Source: Palsa-504 sp963847965 (GTDB lineage: Bacteria; Actinomycetota; Actinomycetes; Streptosporangiales; Streptosporangiaceae). Taken from it: 64,000 bases of DNA. Position numbers and translations under genes: made by a program. Below the pieces are notes generated by a model, which saw only the letters and a list, made by a program, of their open reading frames with translations, was not told the DNA's origin and ran no database searches. The stretch covers positions 98,895 to 162,894 of the forward strand of contig CAWKCG010000004.1 in assembly GCA_963847965.1 (NCBI GenBank), written 5' to 3'. Positions 62,803-64,000 of the stretch are shown one piece after another (positions within the stretch are counted from its first letter, which is position 1; each line of letters begins with the position of its first letter).

Positions 62803-63024
62803 ATGTCTCAGGCTGCGGTCATCGGCGAGTCCGCCCGTACGGCGGGTTTCGCCCTGGCCGGCGCGCTCGTCTTGCCGGCGGAGAACGCCGATGAAGCGCG
62901 CGCGGCCTGGTCTTCGCTGCCAGCCGGCGTCGCCGTCCTGGTGCTGACCCCGCGTGCCGCCGCCTGGCTCGGTACCGTGCCGCGGGCCCGGCGGGACGTG
63001 CTGGTGGCGGTGATGCCGCCATGA
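62803..63024 (+). CDS. A/V-type ATPase subunit F
   Basis: The 73-residue protein (AAVIGESARTAGFALAGALV, then LPAGVAVLVLTPRAAAWLG and VLVAVMPP) has the short Rossmann-like fold of subunit F, with the GxxxTxxGFxLAG pattern. It is somewhat shorter than the usual 95-110. It sits 1 nt after subunit K and overlaps subunit E by 4 nt. Confidence 0.85.
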   Translation: MSQAAVIGESARTAGFALAGALVLPAENADEARAAWSSLPAGVAVLVLTPRAAAWLGTVPRARRDVLVAVMPP

Positions 63025-63536
63025 GCGACGAGGTTGGGAAGGCGCTCGCGCCGGTCCGCGCGTACCTGCTGCGCCAGGCCGAGGCCGAGGCTGGCCGCAT
63101 CCTCGCGGAGGCTCATGCCCAGGCCGACGCCATCGTGCAGCAGGCCAGGAGCGGCGCGGCCGAGACCGCCAGCCAGGCCCGGGCGCGAGGTGAGGCGGAC
63201 GCCGCTCCCGCTGCCGCCGCCGAGCGCAGCCGGGGTCGTGACCAGGCCCGGTCGGTCGTGCTGGGTGCCCAGCGTGAGGCGTATCAGGATCTGCAGGCCC
63301 AGGTCATCGCCGCGGTCGGCGGCCTGCAGACCGAGCCCGGCTACCAGGGGTTGCTCAACCAGCTCGTCACCATGGCTACGCAGGCGGCCGGCCCCGGCGC
63401 GGCGGTCACGGTCCAGCCGGACGGCGGAGTGGTGGCGCGGTCCCCCGGTGTGGTGGTCGATTGCAGCCTGCCCAGACTGGCCGGCCTGGCCGTCGACGAG
63501 CTGGGAGACCATGTGCGGGAGCTATGGACGCCGTGA
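63021..63536 (+). CDS. A/V-type ATPase subunit E (peripheral stalk)
   Basis: The 171-residue protein has an N-terminal coiled coil (VRAYLLRQAEAEAGRILAEA, then HAQADAIVQQARSGAAETAS) and a C-terminal globular part (SVVLGAQREAYQDLQAQVIA, GYQGLLNQLVTMATQA, GGVVARSPGVVVDCSLP) as in subunit E. Its end overlaps the start of subunit A by 13 nt. Confidence 0.85.
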   Translation: MSDEVGKALAPVRAYLLRQAEAEAGRILAEAHAQADAIVQQARSGAAETASQARARGEADAAPAAAAERSRGRDQARSVVLGAQREAYQDLQAQVIAAVGGLQTEPGYQGLLNQLVTMATQAAGPGAAVTVQPDGGVVARSPGVVVDCSLPRLAGLAVDELGDHVRELWTP

Positions 63537-64000
63537 GCCCGGACCCGGCGCGGATCGTCCGGGTGAACGGGCCGCTGGTGGAGGTCACCGGCCTGGCCGG
63601 GGTCGCGATGAACGACATCGTCGAGCTCGGCGAGCACCTGCTGCCCGGTGAGGCCGTCGCCATCAAGGGCGACGTGACCACCGTCCAGGCCTACGAGTAC
63701 ACCGGCGGCCTCGCGCCCGGTGCTCCCGTCCGGCCGCGCGGCGAGCCGCTGTCGGCGCACCTGGGCCCGCACCTGCTCGGCGGCATCTTCGACGGGCTGC
63801 TCCGGCCGCTGGCCGACGCGCCCGCCTGGCTCGAGCCTGGCTATCGTTTCCGCCCCGCCGGCGGCCAGGAGTGGGAGTTCACGCCGCAGGCCGAGGTCGG
63901 CGCGGCCGTGGTCGAGGGCGCCGCCCTGGGCTCGGTGAGCGTCTCCGGCGGGATCGGCTACCTGGTGCTCGTGCCGCCCGGCGCGGGCGGCACGGTAGAC
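63524..64000 (+). CDS. A/V-type ATPase catalytic subunit A, N-terminal part (runs off window)
   Basis: The 159 codons present hold the N-terminal beta-barrel (GPLVEVTGLAGVAMNDIVEL, GEAVAIKGDVTTVQAYEYTG) and the PLSAHLGPHLLGGIFDGLLR block diagnostic of catalytic A subunits, plus the start of the non-homologous insert (FRPAGGQEWEFTPQAEVG). The P-loop lies beyond the window end. ATG 63524 (MDAVSPDPARIVRVNGPL) is inside the end of the subunit E gene. Subunits B and D are expected next. Confidence 0.95.
   Translation, partial: MDAVSPDPARIVRVNGPLVEVTGLAGVAMNDIVELGEHLLPGEAVAIKGDVTTVQAYEYTGGLAPGAPVRPRGEPLSAHLGPHLLGGIFDGLLRPLADAPAWLEPGYRFRPAGGQEWEFTPQAEVGAAVVEGAALGSVSVSGGIGYLVLVPPGAGGTVD

Noticed and set aside
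1..64000. CRISPR arrays, rRNA genes, complete insertion sequences, prophage or integrase genes.
   Set aside because: No regularly spaced direct repeats, no rRNA sequence and no transposase or integrase motifs were seen in the window.

Overview
The window is GC-rich chromosomal DNA, densely coded on both strands, with many GTG starts and 4-nt ATGA/GTGA gene overlaps. Codon bias, a DUF222/13E12-type HNH protein, a DosR/DevR-type regulator, DUF1918 and baeRF-type proteins all point to an actinomycete. Genus and species cannot be fixed from the sequence; a Streptosporangiales-like soil organism is a guess.

Region 1 (1-24 kb) is a mosaic of ordinary and accessory genes. It holds a methyltransferase end, NAD kinase, a translationally coupled ECF sigma/small protein/MFS set, a DUF222-HNH protein, a secreted S53 peptidase, a nitrate/sulfonate-type ABC transporter, an APH(6)-like kinase, a lipoprotein, a secreted phosphoesterase, a sterol-desaturase-like enzyme, a Phd/VapC toxin-antitoxin pair and zinc-free L31/L33 ribosomal proteins behind a Zur-like box. 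It also holds several gene remnants, among them LLM, feruloyl-CoA synthetase and an ABC exporter joined to a hydrolase tail.

Region 2 (24-36 kb) has tRNA-Lys(CTT), an acyltransferase, a low-molecular-weight phosphatase coupled to a fructosamine-kinase-like gene carrying a C-rich palindromic insert, an OmpR-type two-component system, a lone LuxR-type HTH protein, a GH2 glycosidase with a dienelactone hydrolase, and a TetM/OtrA-like ribosomal protection GTPase.

Region 3 (36-64 kb) is the notable part: a dormancy-type (DosR/DevR-like) island. It encodes a DevR-like regulator with the DosR-family recognition helix and a DevS-like GAF-GAF kinase. Around them lie gene families known from the mycobacterial DosR regulon: universal stress proteins, CBS proteins (here CBS-BON), Hsp20, DUF1918, baeRF and PPOX-fold proteins. 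Further genes are a class I aldolase, a glycosyltransferase plus glycogen debranching enzyme, a large phosphate acetyltransferase, an orphan NiFe-hydrogenase large subunit, and an A/V-type ATPase operon that runs off the window end (stalk-C-I-K-F-E-A). Twelve candidate palindromes of the form GGGACC-TT-GGTCCC lie in front of most of these units. This suggests one hypoxia/redox regulon joining stress proteins, glycogen and acetyl-phosphate metabolism, hydrogen metabolism and a rotary ATPase.

Several otherwise intact conserved genes (S53 peptidase, ABC ATPase, ribosomal protection protein, devS twice, aldolase twice) are broken by what look like single extra bases. All shifts have the same sign, so base-calling or assembly error must be excluded before calling them pseudogenes.
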